From the NCBI GenBank assembly GCA_037013495.1, contig CM072803.1, positions 53,271,627-53,335,626 of the forward strand: 64,000 nucleotides of DNA, given 5' to 3'. Origin of the DNA: Hippophae tibetana. Taxonomy: Eukaryota > Streptophyta > Magnoliopsida > Rosales > Elaeagnaceae. Below are positions 10,505 through 21,426 of this stretch, piece by piece. Every line of letters starts with the position of its first letter. The first letter of the stretch is position 1. A program made the translations under genes and the position numbers. Below the pieces are notes generated by a model that was not told the origin of the DNA, did not search any database, and saw only the letters and a program-made list of their open reading frames with translations.

Positions 10505-12449
10505 CGAAATCTACAGGGAAAATAAACTTGCCGACTTTAATTAAAACATCCTCAATTACCCCTAGAGGATATTTCACCGATCGATCCGCTAATTGTAAAG
10601 ATATTGAAGTGGGCTTCACTTCTCCCAGGCCTAGTTTCCTGAAAACAGAAAGTGGCATCAAATTAATGCTTGCTCCTAAATCACATAGGACTTTATCAAA
10701 ATTGCAACTTCCTATAGTACAAGGTATAGTAAAACTCCCTGGGTCTTTCAATTTCTGTGGCAGTTTTCTTTGAAGAACTGCACTGCATTCCTCATTTAGC
10801 ATGACAGTTTCATTATCTCCTAGCCTCCTCTTCTTTGATAGGATTTCCTTCATGAATTTTGCATATTTGGGCATTTGTTCCAACATCTCTGCAAAAGGAA
10901 TGTTAATATGCAATTTCTTAAAAATATCCAGAAATTTATCAAATTGATTATCTAGCTTTTTCTTATTCAATCTTTGAGGATATGGGATAGGAGGCTCATA
11001 TTTTGCATATGGGGAAGGTTGAATATCTTGGGATCTTGATGGCTTTTCTTTAGATTCTTCCATCTTTTTCTCCGATTTCTTCTGATTCTCAAGTTCTTTT
11101 CCACTTCTCAATGTGATAGCCTTTACATGCTCTGTGGGATTTATGGTGTCACTAGGCAGCGATCCTTGCGACCTTTCTGCAATCTGCTTTGAAAGCTGCC
11201 CTAGTTGGTTTTGGATGTCCCTGTTGATTGCCTCTTGATTTCTGAAATTTGCTCTTGTTTCCTCGATGAACTTTCCTAAAATTTCTTCCAAATTTGTTTG
11301 TTTTTTCTCTTGGGGTTGGTAGGAAGATGATGACGGTTTGAATCCCCCTTGGTTATTTCCCCATGACAAATTTGGATGATTTCTCCAACCTAGATTGTAG
11401 GTGTTCGAGTATGGGTTATGTTGAGGTTTTTGGAAATTTGAAACATAATTTGCTTGCTCAGCATTTGGTGAAGCAAATGGATTTCCAACTTGGCACTCGA
11501 TACTAGCATGATTTCCACCACATAAATCACATTGTGCAGTTGGTTTGGTTTCGAATTTGGAAGACAAAGAATCCATCTTTCTTGAAAGAATAGCAACTTG
11601 AGCCGACAAAGCATTCACTGAATCAATTTCATGCACTGCTGTTGGTCTTTTTGCAATTACCCGCTCTGAATGCCACTGATTGTTGTTTTCTGCCATAATC
11701 TCTAACAACTCATGAGCATCCTCCGGTGTTTTTCCATTTAAAGACCCTCCAGCTGCAGCATCAATCATTGCCCGATAGTTTGAAACCAATCCATTATAAA
11801 ATGTAGACACTTGCAACCAAATCGGTATACCATGATGTGGGCACTTCCTCAACATTTCTTTGAATCTTTCCCAAGCTTCATACAATGATTCTTGGTCATA
11901 CTGTGTAAAAGATGTGATTTCATTCCTCAATTTTACCGTCTTAGCAGGAGGAAAGAACTTAGACAAGAATTTCTGAACCAACTCATTCCATGTTGTAATT
12001 GATCCCGGTGATAATGAGTTTAGCCATTCCTTGGCTTTATCCCTAAGTGAAAAAGGAAAAACCCTCAATCTTATAGCATCTTCAGACACACCATTTATCT
12101 TGTAAAGATCACACACCTCCAAAAAGTAAGCAATATGTGCATTTGGATTATCCTTTGACATTCCCCCAAACTGATTTGTTTGAACCATTTGGATAAAGGA
12201 TGGTTTTATCTCAAAGTTATTGGCTTGAATAGTTGGCCTCCTTATACCCGAAGTAGTCCCAGCAACATTAGGCGCAGCATAATCCCTTAAAGCTCTACGA
12301 ATTCCACCTTCCTCAACAAATGGTAGATCCATGGCTGATTGTCTATTAGGAGCTGAGGTTGAACGCCTTCTCTCTCGATTTAGACGCCTATATGTTCTAT
12401 CAATCTCGTGATCAAATGGAAGAAGGTTAAGGCTTCTTGTACGTCTCAT
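10505..12449 (-). CDS. gag-pro: Gag-protease polyprotein, 3'-truncated
   Basis: An uninterrupted 648-codon frame starts at ATG 12449. Residues 104-200 are the plant retrotransposon gag core, including KAKEWLNSLSPGSITTW (138-154), KFLSKFFPPAKT (160-171) and SLYEAWERFKEML (188-200). A zinc knuckle C-x2-C-x3-H-x4-C lies at 307-319 (CDLCGGNHASIEC) and would bind element RNA. Residues 386-425 are Q/E/N-rich and probably helical or coiled. The aspartic protease begins near 572, with the active-site loop CDLGASINLMPLS at 589-601. DLGAS replaces DTG/DSG, as is usual in this plant lineage. Coding ends at about KFIFPVDFV (641-649), then runs into satellite for 20 more codons to a stop at 10443. Protease is incomplete; RT, RNase H and integrase are absent. 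No internal stops, so truncation is probably recent. Confidence 0.93.
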
Positions 12450-12630
12450 ACAAAAATCCTACAACCAAAAAAATCAACTAGCACAAAAACAACACAAAGT
12501 TACTTTTTTTTATGATAAATAAAATAAAACAGCAAAATAAACAAAATTAAAAATGAAAGAAAGATAAAGCAAATTAACTTCAAATTAAAACTAAGATTAG
12601 GTAGTATCGATATTAATAAAATCAAACCAT
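12450..12630 (-). other. Leader between PBS and gag of element 2
   Basis: An A-rich 181 bp stretch between the primer-binding site and gag start, much shorter than the 884 bp leader of element 1. No gene, repeat or clear motif is seen. Confidence 0.75.
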
Positions 12631-12648
12631 TCCCCGGCAACGGCGCCA
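12631..12648 (-). other. Primer-binding site of element 2 (tRNA-Asp)
   Basis: The plus strand reads TCCCCGGCAACGGCGCCA, identical to the 3' end of plant tRNA-Asp with CCA. On the minus strand it is the exact complement, 6 nt inside the LTR end. The 18 nt match is perfect, whereas element 1 has one mismatch. It is not part of a tRNA gene: no other tRNA arms flank it. Confidence 0.93.
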
Positions 12649-13579
12649 AAAACTTGATGCTTATTTTCGCAAGTGTACGAATCGTTCAAGTAATAAAGTG
12701 TACAAAAAGTATGGATATCGAACCCACAAGGAATGGCGTTACTAAGTACCGAAATTGACTAACCCTAATTTTATTTGAAAACCGAATTGTTGAAATTGTT
12801 TTAAAAGCAAATTAACATAAAACCAAACGCAAATAACAAAATTTAATGTTGTTCACAAATGATTTAAAAAAACGCTAAGGCATTTGATTTCGCTAAATCA
12901 ATTCAATCCGATTTCAAGTCATGTTATATGAGATTCAAAGTTAAAAGTGATGGTTGAAAAACCCAAACTTATCTAATACTCTTTCTCAAGTTATATTAGA
13001 ATTACTTATCTATGAAAACCAACTATATTTCTATGAAGATTTAATCACAAATAAGCACATTACGATTTATGGAATTTCTAGAATAACCACATACATCATG
13101 CATTAGGTGTCAAACTCGCATTCAACATACGGTATTTATCACAAGAAGCATTCATTACACATCTCCTCTCGGTCTCAATATAATGCAACAAATCATCTAA
13201 ATCTTGATCAGAAATTTAAAAGCATTAAGCATGGAAATAAATACTCAACTTGAAAACTATGAATTCATATAACAATAACAAAAGAAATCAGATTTCCTTG
13301 ATTTAACTACATCATAGCCTTAGCAAAAACGAATTAGTTCATAACGAAATTAAGAACAAACATATTCTCAATTGAATCCATGAACAAACAATCTGAATAA
13401 AATGCAGAAAACAAAAGCTAAGGAGAAGAGATGAAGAACTCTTGAAGATGAAGACTTGGTAGCAACAATGGTGATGATCCTTCAAGCTTCTCCAACCCTT
13501 CTCTCCAAAATTTCCTTTTCTCCTCCAAAAATAACTTAGATCTACCCTCTCTGCCGTCCCCCTCTTTTCCATCATAATG

Positions 13580-13599
13580 TATATATAGATCTAGGGTTT
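13580..13599 (-). promoter_or_regulatory. TATA box and telo-box of LTR 2
   Basis: On the minus strand a telo-box AAACCCTAG (13599-13591) is followed after 3 nt by TATATATA (13587-13580) in the context CTATATATACATTATG. Telo-boxes are known promoter motifs of plant growth-related genes. The start site should fall near 13550. The motifs are seen; promoter use is inferred from position and LTR structure. Confidence 0.6.
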
Positions 13600-13648
13600 G
13601 GGGGCAATTTTGGAACAAAACAACATAAAAAATGTATTTTTGGACGAA

Positions 13649-14037
13649 ACTCGCCGGCGGCGACATTATTCTCGCCGCGGCGAGATTTCTGGAAAATTAA
13701 ATATTTAGGTTTTTGATTTTGGCCGGCGGCCAAAATAATGTGGCCGGTGGCTAGATACTTTGGCCGGCGGCCAACATAATGTGGCCGGCGGCGAGATGCT
13801 TTGGCCGGCGGCGAGAATTATTTGGCCGGCGGCGAGATTAGTTTACCAAAATTTGTGCTCTCGGGAAGATTTTCGCCAAGATTTTAGCCGGCGGCGAGAT
13901 GCTTTGGCCGGCGGCGAGAATACTTTGGCCGGCGGCGAGATTCACTTGGCCATAATCTGTGCTCCCTGCATGATTTTCAACATTTTTTTCCGTAAGGTTT
14001 TCGCCGGCGGCGAGAATACTCTCGCCCGCAGCGAATT
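13649..14037. repeat. GC-rich minisatellite of ~20 bp units in U3 of LTR 2
   Basis: About thirteen copies of a GGCCGGCGGCGAGA-like core occur. Regular runs have spacings of 20-21 bp (cores at 13721, 13742, 13762, 13783, 13803, 13823 and again at 13886, 13906, 13927). A longer nested repeat of about 105 bp is suggested by two copies of a TTTGTGCTC / TCTGTGCTC phrase near 13852 and 13957. Variants end in CCAAAA, CTAGAT or CGAGAT. It lies upstream of the TATA box and has many CpG and CHG sites, unlike the AT-rich surroundings. Confidence 0.85.
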
Positions 14038-14834
14038 TCCAAATTTTCAAATTTTTGTTCTCTTTTTATTTTCATTCAATCCCGATCATTATACTTTGTC
14101 CCTAACTTCTCCAAAATCATGATTTTACCTGAAATTGCACTTTAAACACGAATTACCCATGAAATGACATTTGTGGATTAAATAATCAAATAAACACAAT
14201 TTTCACACAAATATCAACATTTAAATCATAACAAAAATGCAATAATTTAGCTCTTATCAATTATAATGATAAAACATTTGGAGTATTTATTCACCCACAA
14301 ATTATTTGTAAAATAGAAATGAGAAAATGTTTAAGTTTTCTTTTCCACTTATTTATTTTTCCCAATATTCTATCATTATGTTGTTTCATTCGTAAGTGTT
14401 AATTCCCACCAAAAGCAAATTAATTCAAATATTTCTCCCTCTTTTCCCAATGGAAAAGGGCGATGGCTAGAGGTGGTTTTAGACATTATTTGGTAACTTC
14501 TTGGTACGTAGCATGAACCATATCCATAGGAGATAAGCATAATATTTATAATCTTATTTATTTGCTTCTTACTCATAAAATGGGTTTTGTAAACTAGATT
14601 CTTAGGAGGAGAGAGATAACCAAATTTAATTTCAATACAGTGCATTCCAACACAACAAGAATAACTTATAATAAATTGAGAATATTGATGTCATGAAAGA
14701 GTTAAAAATGAGAAATATTGTTCTCTTATACGAAATAATGAACAAAATTTCAAACGTTTAATAGTTTTGAATTTCAAGTCGTAATAAATTCCATTTAAAT
14801 ATGTCATAATTATAATGATAAAACATTTGGAGTA

Positions 14835-17030
14835 TTTATTCAGCAACAAATTATTTGTAAAATATAAATGAGAAAATGTTTAAGTTTTCTTTTCCACTTA
14901 TTTCTTTTTCCCAATATTCTATCATTATTTGGTTTCCTTCTTAAGTCTTAATTCCCACCAAAATGAAATTAATTCAAACATTTCTCCCTCTTCTCCCAAG
15001 ATAAAAAGGTGATGGCTAGAGGTGGTTTTAGACATTATTGGGTAACTTCTTGGTATGTAGCATGAACCATATCCATAGGAGATAAGCATAATATTTCCAA
15101 TCTTATTTATTTGCTTCTTACTCATAAAATGGGTTTTGTAAACTAGATTCTTAGGAGGAGAGAGATAACCAAATTTAATTTCAATACAGTGCATTCCAAC
15201 ACAACAAGAATAACTTATAATAAATTGAGAATATTGATGTCATGAAAGAATTAAAAATGAGAAATATTGTTCCCTTATACGAAATAATGAACAAAATTTC
15301 AAACGTTTCATAGTTTTGAATTTCAAGTCGTAATAAATTCCATTTAAATATATCATAAATATAATGATAAAACATTTGGAGTATTTATTCAGCAACAAAT
15401 TATTTGTAAAATTGAAATGGGAAAATGTTTAAGTTTTCTTTTCCACTTATTTAATTTTCCCAATATTCTATCATTTTGTTGTTTCATTCGTAAGTCTTAA
15501 TTCCCACCAAAATCAAATTAATTCAAATATTTCTCCCTCTTTTCCCAATGGAAAAGGGCGATGGCTAGAGGTGGTTTTAGACATTATTTGGTAACTTCTT
15601 GGTACGTAGCATGAACCATATCCATAGGAGATAAGCATAATATTTATAATCTTATTTATTTGCTTCTTACTCATAAAATGGGTTTTGTAAACTAGATTCT
15701 TAGGAGGAGAGAGATAACCAAATTTAATTTCAATACAGTGCATTCCAACACAACAAGAATAACTTATAATAAATTGAGAATATTGATGTCATGAAAGAGT
15801 TAAAAATGAGAAATATTGTTCTCTTATACGAAATAATGAACAAAATTTCAAACGTTTCATAGTTTTGAATTTCAAGTCGTAATAAATTCCATTTAAATAT
15901 GTCATAATTATAATGATAAAACATTTGGAGTATTTATTCAGCAACAAATTATTTGTAAAATATAAATGAGAAAATGTTTAAGTTTTCTTTTCCACTTATT
16001 TCTTTTTCCCAATATTCTATCATTATTTGGTTTCCTTCTTAAGTCTTAATTCCCACCAAAATGAAATTAATTCAAACATTTCTCCCTCTTCTCCCAAGAT
16101 AAAAAGGTGATGGCTAGAGGTGGTTTTAGACATTATTGGGTAACTTCTTGGTATGTAGCATGAACCATATCCATAGGAGATAAGCATAATATTTCCAATC
16201 TTATTTATTTGCTTCTTACTCATAAAATGGGTTTTGTAAACTAGATTCTTAGGAGGAGAGAGATAACCAAATTTAATTTCAATACAGTGCATTCCAACAC
16301 AACAAGAATAACTTATAATAAATTGAGAATATTGATGTCATGAAAGAATTAAAAATGAGAAATATTGTTCTCTTATACGAAATAATGAACAAAATTTCAA
16401 ACGTTTCATAGTTTTGAATTTCAAGTCGTAATAAATTCCATTTAAATATATCATAAATATAATGATAAAACATTTGGAGTATTTATTCAGCAACAAATTA
16501 TTTGTAAAATTGAAATGGGAAAATGTTTAAGTTTTCTTTTCCACTTATTTAATTTTCCCAATATTCTATCATTTTGTTGTTTCATTCGTAAGTCTTAATT
16601 CCCACCAAAATCAAATTAATTCAAATATTTCTCCCTCTTTTCCCAATGGAAAAGGGCGATGGCTAGAGGTGGTTTTAGACATTATTTGGTAACTTCTTGG
16701 TACGTAGCATGAACCATATCCATAGGAGATAAGCATAATATTTATAATCTTATTTATTTGCTTCTTACTCATAAAATGGGTTTTGTAAACTAGATTCTTA
16801 GGAGGAGAGAGATAACCAAATTTAATTTCAATACAGTGCATTCCAACACAACAAGAATAACTTATAATAAATTGAGAATATTGATGTCATGAAAGAGTTA
16901 AAAATGAGAAATATTGTTCTCTTATACGAAATAATGAACAAAATTTCAAACGTTTCATAGTTTTGAATTTCAAGTCGTAATAAATTCCATTTAAATATGT
17001 CATAATTATAATGATAAAACATTTGGAGTA
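14835..17030. repeat. Dimeric tandem duplication (2 x 1098 bp) in the satellite
   Basis: Monomers at 14835 (H) plus 15384 (P) are repeated at 15933 plus 16482 with almost no differences. Private marks shared at the 1098 bp offset include CAAACATTTCTCCC, ATTTGGTTTCC and the CATTTTGTTGTTTC form. One visible difference is GTTCCCTTATAC near 15269 against GTTCTCTTATAC in the later copy. Confidence 0.85.
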
Positions 17031-17579
17031 TTTATTCAGCAACAAATTATTTGTAAAATAGAAATGAGAAAATGTTTAAGTTTTCTTTTCCACTTATTTC
17101 TTTTTCCCAATATTCTATCATTATTTTGTTTCCTTCTTAAGTCTTAATTCCCACCAAAATGAAATTAATTCAAATATTTCTCCCTCTTCTCCCAAGATAA
17201 AAAGGTGATGGCTAGAGGTGGTTTTAGACATTATTTGGTAACTTCTTGGTATGTAGCATGAACCATATCCATAGGAGATAAGCATAATATTTCCAATCTT
17301 ATTTATTTGCTTCTTACTCATAAAATAGGTTTTGTAAACTAGATTCTTAGGAAGAGAGAGATAACCAAATTTAATTTCAATACAGTGAATTCCAACACAA
17401 CAAGAATAACTTATAATAAATTGAGAATATTGATGTCATGAAAGAGTGAAAAATGAGAAATATTGTTCTCTTATACGAAATAATGAACAAAATTTCAAAC
17501 GTTTCATAGTTTTGAATTTCAAGTCGTAATAAATTCCATTTAAATATATCATAATTATAATGATAAAACATTTGGAGTA

Positions 17580-19779
17580 TTTATTCAGCAACAAATTATT
17601 TGTAAAATAGAAATGAGAAAATGTTTAAGTTTTCATTTCCACTTATTTCTTTTTCCCAATATTTTATCATTATTTTGTTTCCTTCTTAAGTCTTAATTCC
17701 CACCAAAATCAAATTAATTCAAATATTTCTCCCTCTTCTCCCAAGATAAAAAGGTGATGGCTAGAGGTGGTTTTAGACATTATTGGGTAACTTCTTGGTA
17801 TGTAGCATGAACCATATCCATAGGAGATAAGCATAATATTTCCAATCTTATTTATTTGCTTCTTACTCATAAAATGGGTTTTGTAAACAAGATTCTTAGG
17901 AGGAGAGAGATAACCAAATTTAATTTCAATACAGTGCATTCCAACACAACAAGAATAACTTATAATAAATTGAGAATATTGATGTCATGAAAGAGTTAAA
18001 AATGAGAAATATTGTTTTCTTATACGAAATAATGAAAAAAAAATTCAAACGTTTCATAGTTTTGAATTTCAAGTCGTAATAAATTCCATTTAAATATATC
18101 ATAATTATAATGATAAAACATTTGGAGTATTTATTCAGCAACAAATTATTTGTAAAATAGAAATGAGAAAATGTTTAAGTTTTCTTTTCCACTTATTTCT
18201 TTTTCCCAATATTCTATCATTATGTTGTTTCATTCGTAAGTCTTAATTCCCACCAAAATCAAATTCATTCAAATATTTCTCCCTCTTTTCCCAATGGAAA
18301 AGGGCGATGGCTAGAGGTGGTTTTAGACATTATTTGGTAACTTCTTGGTACGTAGCATGAACCATATCCATAGGAGATAAGCATAATATTTCCAATCTTA
18401 TTTATTTGCTTCTTACTCATAAAATGGGTTTTGTAAACTAGATTCTTAGGAGGAGAGAGATAACCAAATTTAATTTTAATACAGTGCATTCCAACACAAC
18501 CAGAATAACTTATAAATAAATTGAGAATATTGATGTCATGAAAGAGTTAAAGATGAGAAATATTGTTCGCTTATACGAAATAATGAACAAAATTTCAACC
18601 GTTTCATAGTTTTACATTTCAAGTCGTAATAAATTCCATTTAAATATATCATAATTATCATGATAAAAAATTTGGAGTATTTATTCACCCACAAATTATT
18701 TGTAAAATAGAAATGAGAAAATGTTTAAGTTTTCTTTTCCACTTATTTCTTTTTCCCAATATTCTATCATTATTTTGTTTCCTTCTTAAGTCTTAATTCC
18801 CACCAAAATCAAATTAATTCAAATATTTCTCCCTCTTCTCCCAAGATAAAAAGGTGATGGCTAGAGGTGGTTTTAGACATTATTGGGTAACTTCTTTGTA
18901 TGTAGCATGAACCATATCCATAGGAGATAAGCATAATATTTCCAATCTTATTTATTTGCTTCTTACTCATAAAATGGGTTTTGTAATCTAGATTCTTAGG
19001 AGGAGAGAGATAACCAAATTTAATTTCAATACAGTGCATTCCAACACAACAAGAATAACTTATAATAAATTGAGAATATTGATGTCATGAAAGAGTTAAA
19101 AATGAGAAATATTGTTCTCTTATACGAAATAATGAAAAAAAAATTCAAACGTTTCATAGTTTTGAATTTCAATTCGTAATAAATTCCATTTAAATATATC
19201 ATAATTATAATGATAAAACATTTGGAGTATTTATTCAGCAACAAATTATTTGTAAAATAGAAATGAGAAAATGTTTAAGTTTTCTTTTCCACTTATTTCT
19301 TTTTCCCAATATTCTATCATTATGTTGTTTAATTCGTAAGTCTTAATTCCCACCAAAATCAAATTAATTCAAATATTTCTCCCTCTTTTCCCAATGGAAA
19401 ATGGCGATGGCTAGAGGTGGTTTTAGACATTATTTGGTAACTTCTTGGTACGTAGCATGAACCATATCCATAGGAGATAAGCATAATATTTCCAATCTTA
19501 TTTATTTGCTTCTTACTCATAAAATGGGTTTTGTAAACTAGATTCTTAGGAGGAGAGAGATAACCAAATTTAATTTCAATACAGTGCATTCCAACACAAC
19601 CAGAATAACTTATAAATAAATTGAGAATATTGATGTCATGAAAGAGTTAAAGATGAGAAATATTGTTCGCTTATACGAAATAATGAACAAAATTTCAACC
19701 GTTTCATAGTTTTACATTTCAAGTAGTAATAAATTCCATTTAAATATATCATAATTATCATGATAAAAAATTTGGAGTA
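17580..19779. repeat. Dimeric higher-order repeat, first part (2 x 1100 bp)
   Basis: An H-type monomer with GAAAAAAAAATTCAAAC alternates with a P-type monomer carrying AAAGATGAG, TTCGCTTATAC, CAACCGTTTC and ATCATGATAAAAAATTTGG. Monomers here are 550 bp. The same pair recurs at 21427-26376. Confidence 0.8.
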
Positions 19780-21426
19780 TTTATTCACCCACAAATTATT
19801 TGTAAAATAGAAATGAGAAAATGTTTAAGTTTTCTTTTCCACTTATTTATTTTTCCCAATATTCTATCATTATGTTGTTTCATTCGTAAGTCTTAATTCC
19901 CACCAAAATCAAATTAATTCAAATATTTCTCCCTCTTTTCCCAATGGAAAAGGGCGATGGCTAGAGGTGGTTTTAGACATTATTTGGTAAGTCCTTGGTA
20001 CGTAGCATGAACCATATCCATAGGAGATAAGCATAATATTTATAATCTTATTTATTTGCTTCTTTCTCATAAAATGGGTTTTGTAAACTAGATTCTTATA
20101 AGGAGAGAGATAACCAAATTTAATTTCAATACAGTGCATTCCAACACAACAAGAATAACTTATAATAAATTGAGAATATTGATGTCATGAAAGAGTTAAA
20201 AATGAGAAATATTGTTCTCTTATACGAAATAATGAACAAAATTTCAAACGTTTCATAGTTTTGAATTTCAAGTCGTAATAAATTCCATTTAAATATGTCA
20301 TAATTATAATGATAAAACATTTGGAGTATTTATTCAGCAACAAATTATTTGTAAAATAGAAATGAGAAAATGTTTAAGTTTTCTTTTCCACTTATTTCTT
20401 TTTCCCAATATTCTATCATTATTTTGTTTCCTTCTTAAGTCTTAATTCCCACCAAAATGAAATTAATTCAAATATTTCTCCCTCTTCTCCCAAGATAAAA
20501 AGGTGATGGCTAGAGGTGGTTTTAGACATTATTTGGTAACTTCTTGGTATGTAGCATGAACCATATCCATAGGAGATAAGCATAATATTTCCAATCTTAT
20601 TTATTTGCTTCTTACTCATAAAATAGGTTTTGTAAACTAGATTCTTAGGAAGAGAGAGATAACCAAATTTAATTTCAATACAGTGAATTCCAACACAACA
20701 AGAATAACTTATAAAAAATTGAGAATATTGATGTCATGAAAGAGTTAAAAATGAGAAATATTGTTCTCTTATACGAAATAATGAACAAAATTTCAAACGT
20801 TTCATAGTATTGAATTTCAAGTCGTAAGAAATTCCATTTAAATATATCATAATTATAATGATAAAACATTTGGAGTATTTATTCAGCAACAAATTATTTG
20901 TAAAATAGAAATGAGAAAATGTTTAAGTTTTCTTTTCCACTTATTTCTTTTTCCCAATATTCTATCATTATTTTGTTTCCTTCTTAAGTCTTAATTCCCA
21001 CCAAAATGAAATTAATTCAAATATTTCTCCCTCTTCTCCCAAGATAAAAAGGTGATGGCTAGAGGTGGTTTTAGACATTATTTGGTAACTTCTTTGTAGG
21101 TAGCATGAACCATATCCATAGGAGATAAGCATAATATTTCCAATCTTATTTATTTGCTTCTTACTCATAAAATAGGTTTTGTAAACTAGATTCTTAGGAG
21201 GAGAGAGATAACCAAATTTAATTTCAATACAGTGAATTCCAACACAACAAGAATAACTTATAATAAATTGAGAATATTGATGTCATGAAAGAGTGAAAAA
21301 TGAGAAATATTGTTCTCTTATACGAAATAATGAACAAAATTTCAAACGTTTCATAGTTTTGAATTTCAAGTCGTAATAAATTCCATTTAAATATATCATA
21401 ATTATAATGATAAAACATTTGGAGTA
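19780..21426. repeat. Three-monomer interruption of the dimeric block
   Basis: A P-type monomer with private marks GTAAGTCCTTGG, CTTCTTTCTC and CTTATAAGGAG (about 19780-20329) is followed by two H-type monomers carrying AAATAGGTTTTG and CAGTGAATTCC. The first H monomer matches the copy at about 17031-17579 (shared GGAAGAGAG), so this segment is duplicated from elsewhere in the array. The P monomer matches the copy at about 26926-27475. Confidence 0.75.

Larger units (their letters stand above)
10505..14259 (-). mobile_element. Element 2: truncated Athila/Tat-like retrotransposon inserted in the satellite
   Basis: Read on the minus strand: a complete LTR (14259-12655), 6-nt spacer, tRNA-Asp PBS (12648-12631), a 181 bp leader, then gag-protease from 12449. 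At 10505 the protease coding stops and satellite begins without a break in reading. Pol after the protease, the 3' LTR and any target-site duplication are missing. The satellite phase shows about 115 bp lost between the flanks: the left flank ends in GATGTCA and the right resumes at ATTATAATGATAAAAC. One deletion starting in left-flank satellite and ending in the protease gene explains this. The element cannot move by itself but keeps a promoter, PBS and open gag. Confidence 0.92.
12655..14259 (-). mobile_element. 5' LTR of element 2 (1605 bp)
   Basis: Plus-strand boundaries are TGATGC at 12655 and CTTATCA ending at 14259, so the LTR has TGAT...ATCA ends. The inner end touches the PBS spacer and the outer end touches satellite at 14260. 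On the minus strand, U3 spans 14259 to about 13588 and contains a GC-rich minisatellite. A TATA box lies at 13587-13580, then R/U5 down to 12655. Short open frames on both strands (about 13339-14122) are openings in the GC-rich repeat and are not genes. Confidence 0.9.

Noticed and set aside
10528..10773. Plus-strand 81-codon frame
   Set aside because: It is antisense to the protease-coding part of element 2 and has no independent support.
11390..11614. Minus-strand 74-codon frame
   Set aside because: An out-of-frame shadow inside the gag-protease ORF.
12631..12648. tRNA-Asp gene fragment
   Set aside because: Only the 18 nt 3' end matches, at the exact position of a retrotransposon primer-binding site; no D, anticodon or T arm surrounds it. 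The same holds at 1507-1524.
13339..14122. Frames across LTR 2 (both strands)
   Set aside because: They read the GGCCGGCGG minisatellite and flanking U3/R; translations are repeats such as LAGGE/LAAGQ with no domain.
10505..14259. Element 2 as a complete autonomous retrotransposon
   Set aside because: Reverse transcriptase, RNase H, integrase, polypurine tract and 3' LTR are absent; the protease is cut and followed by satellite.
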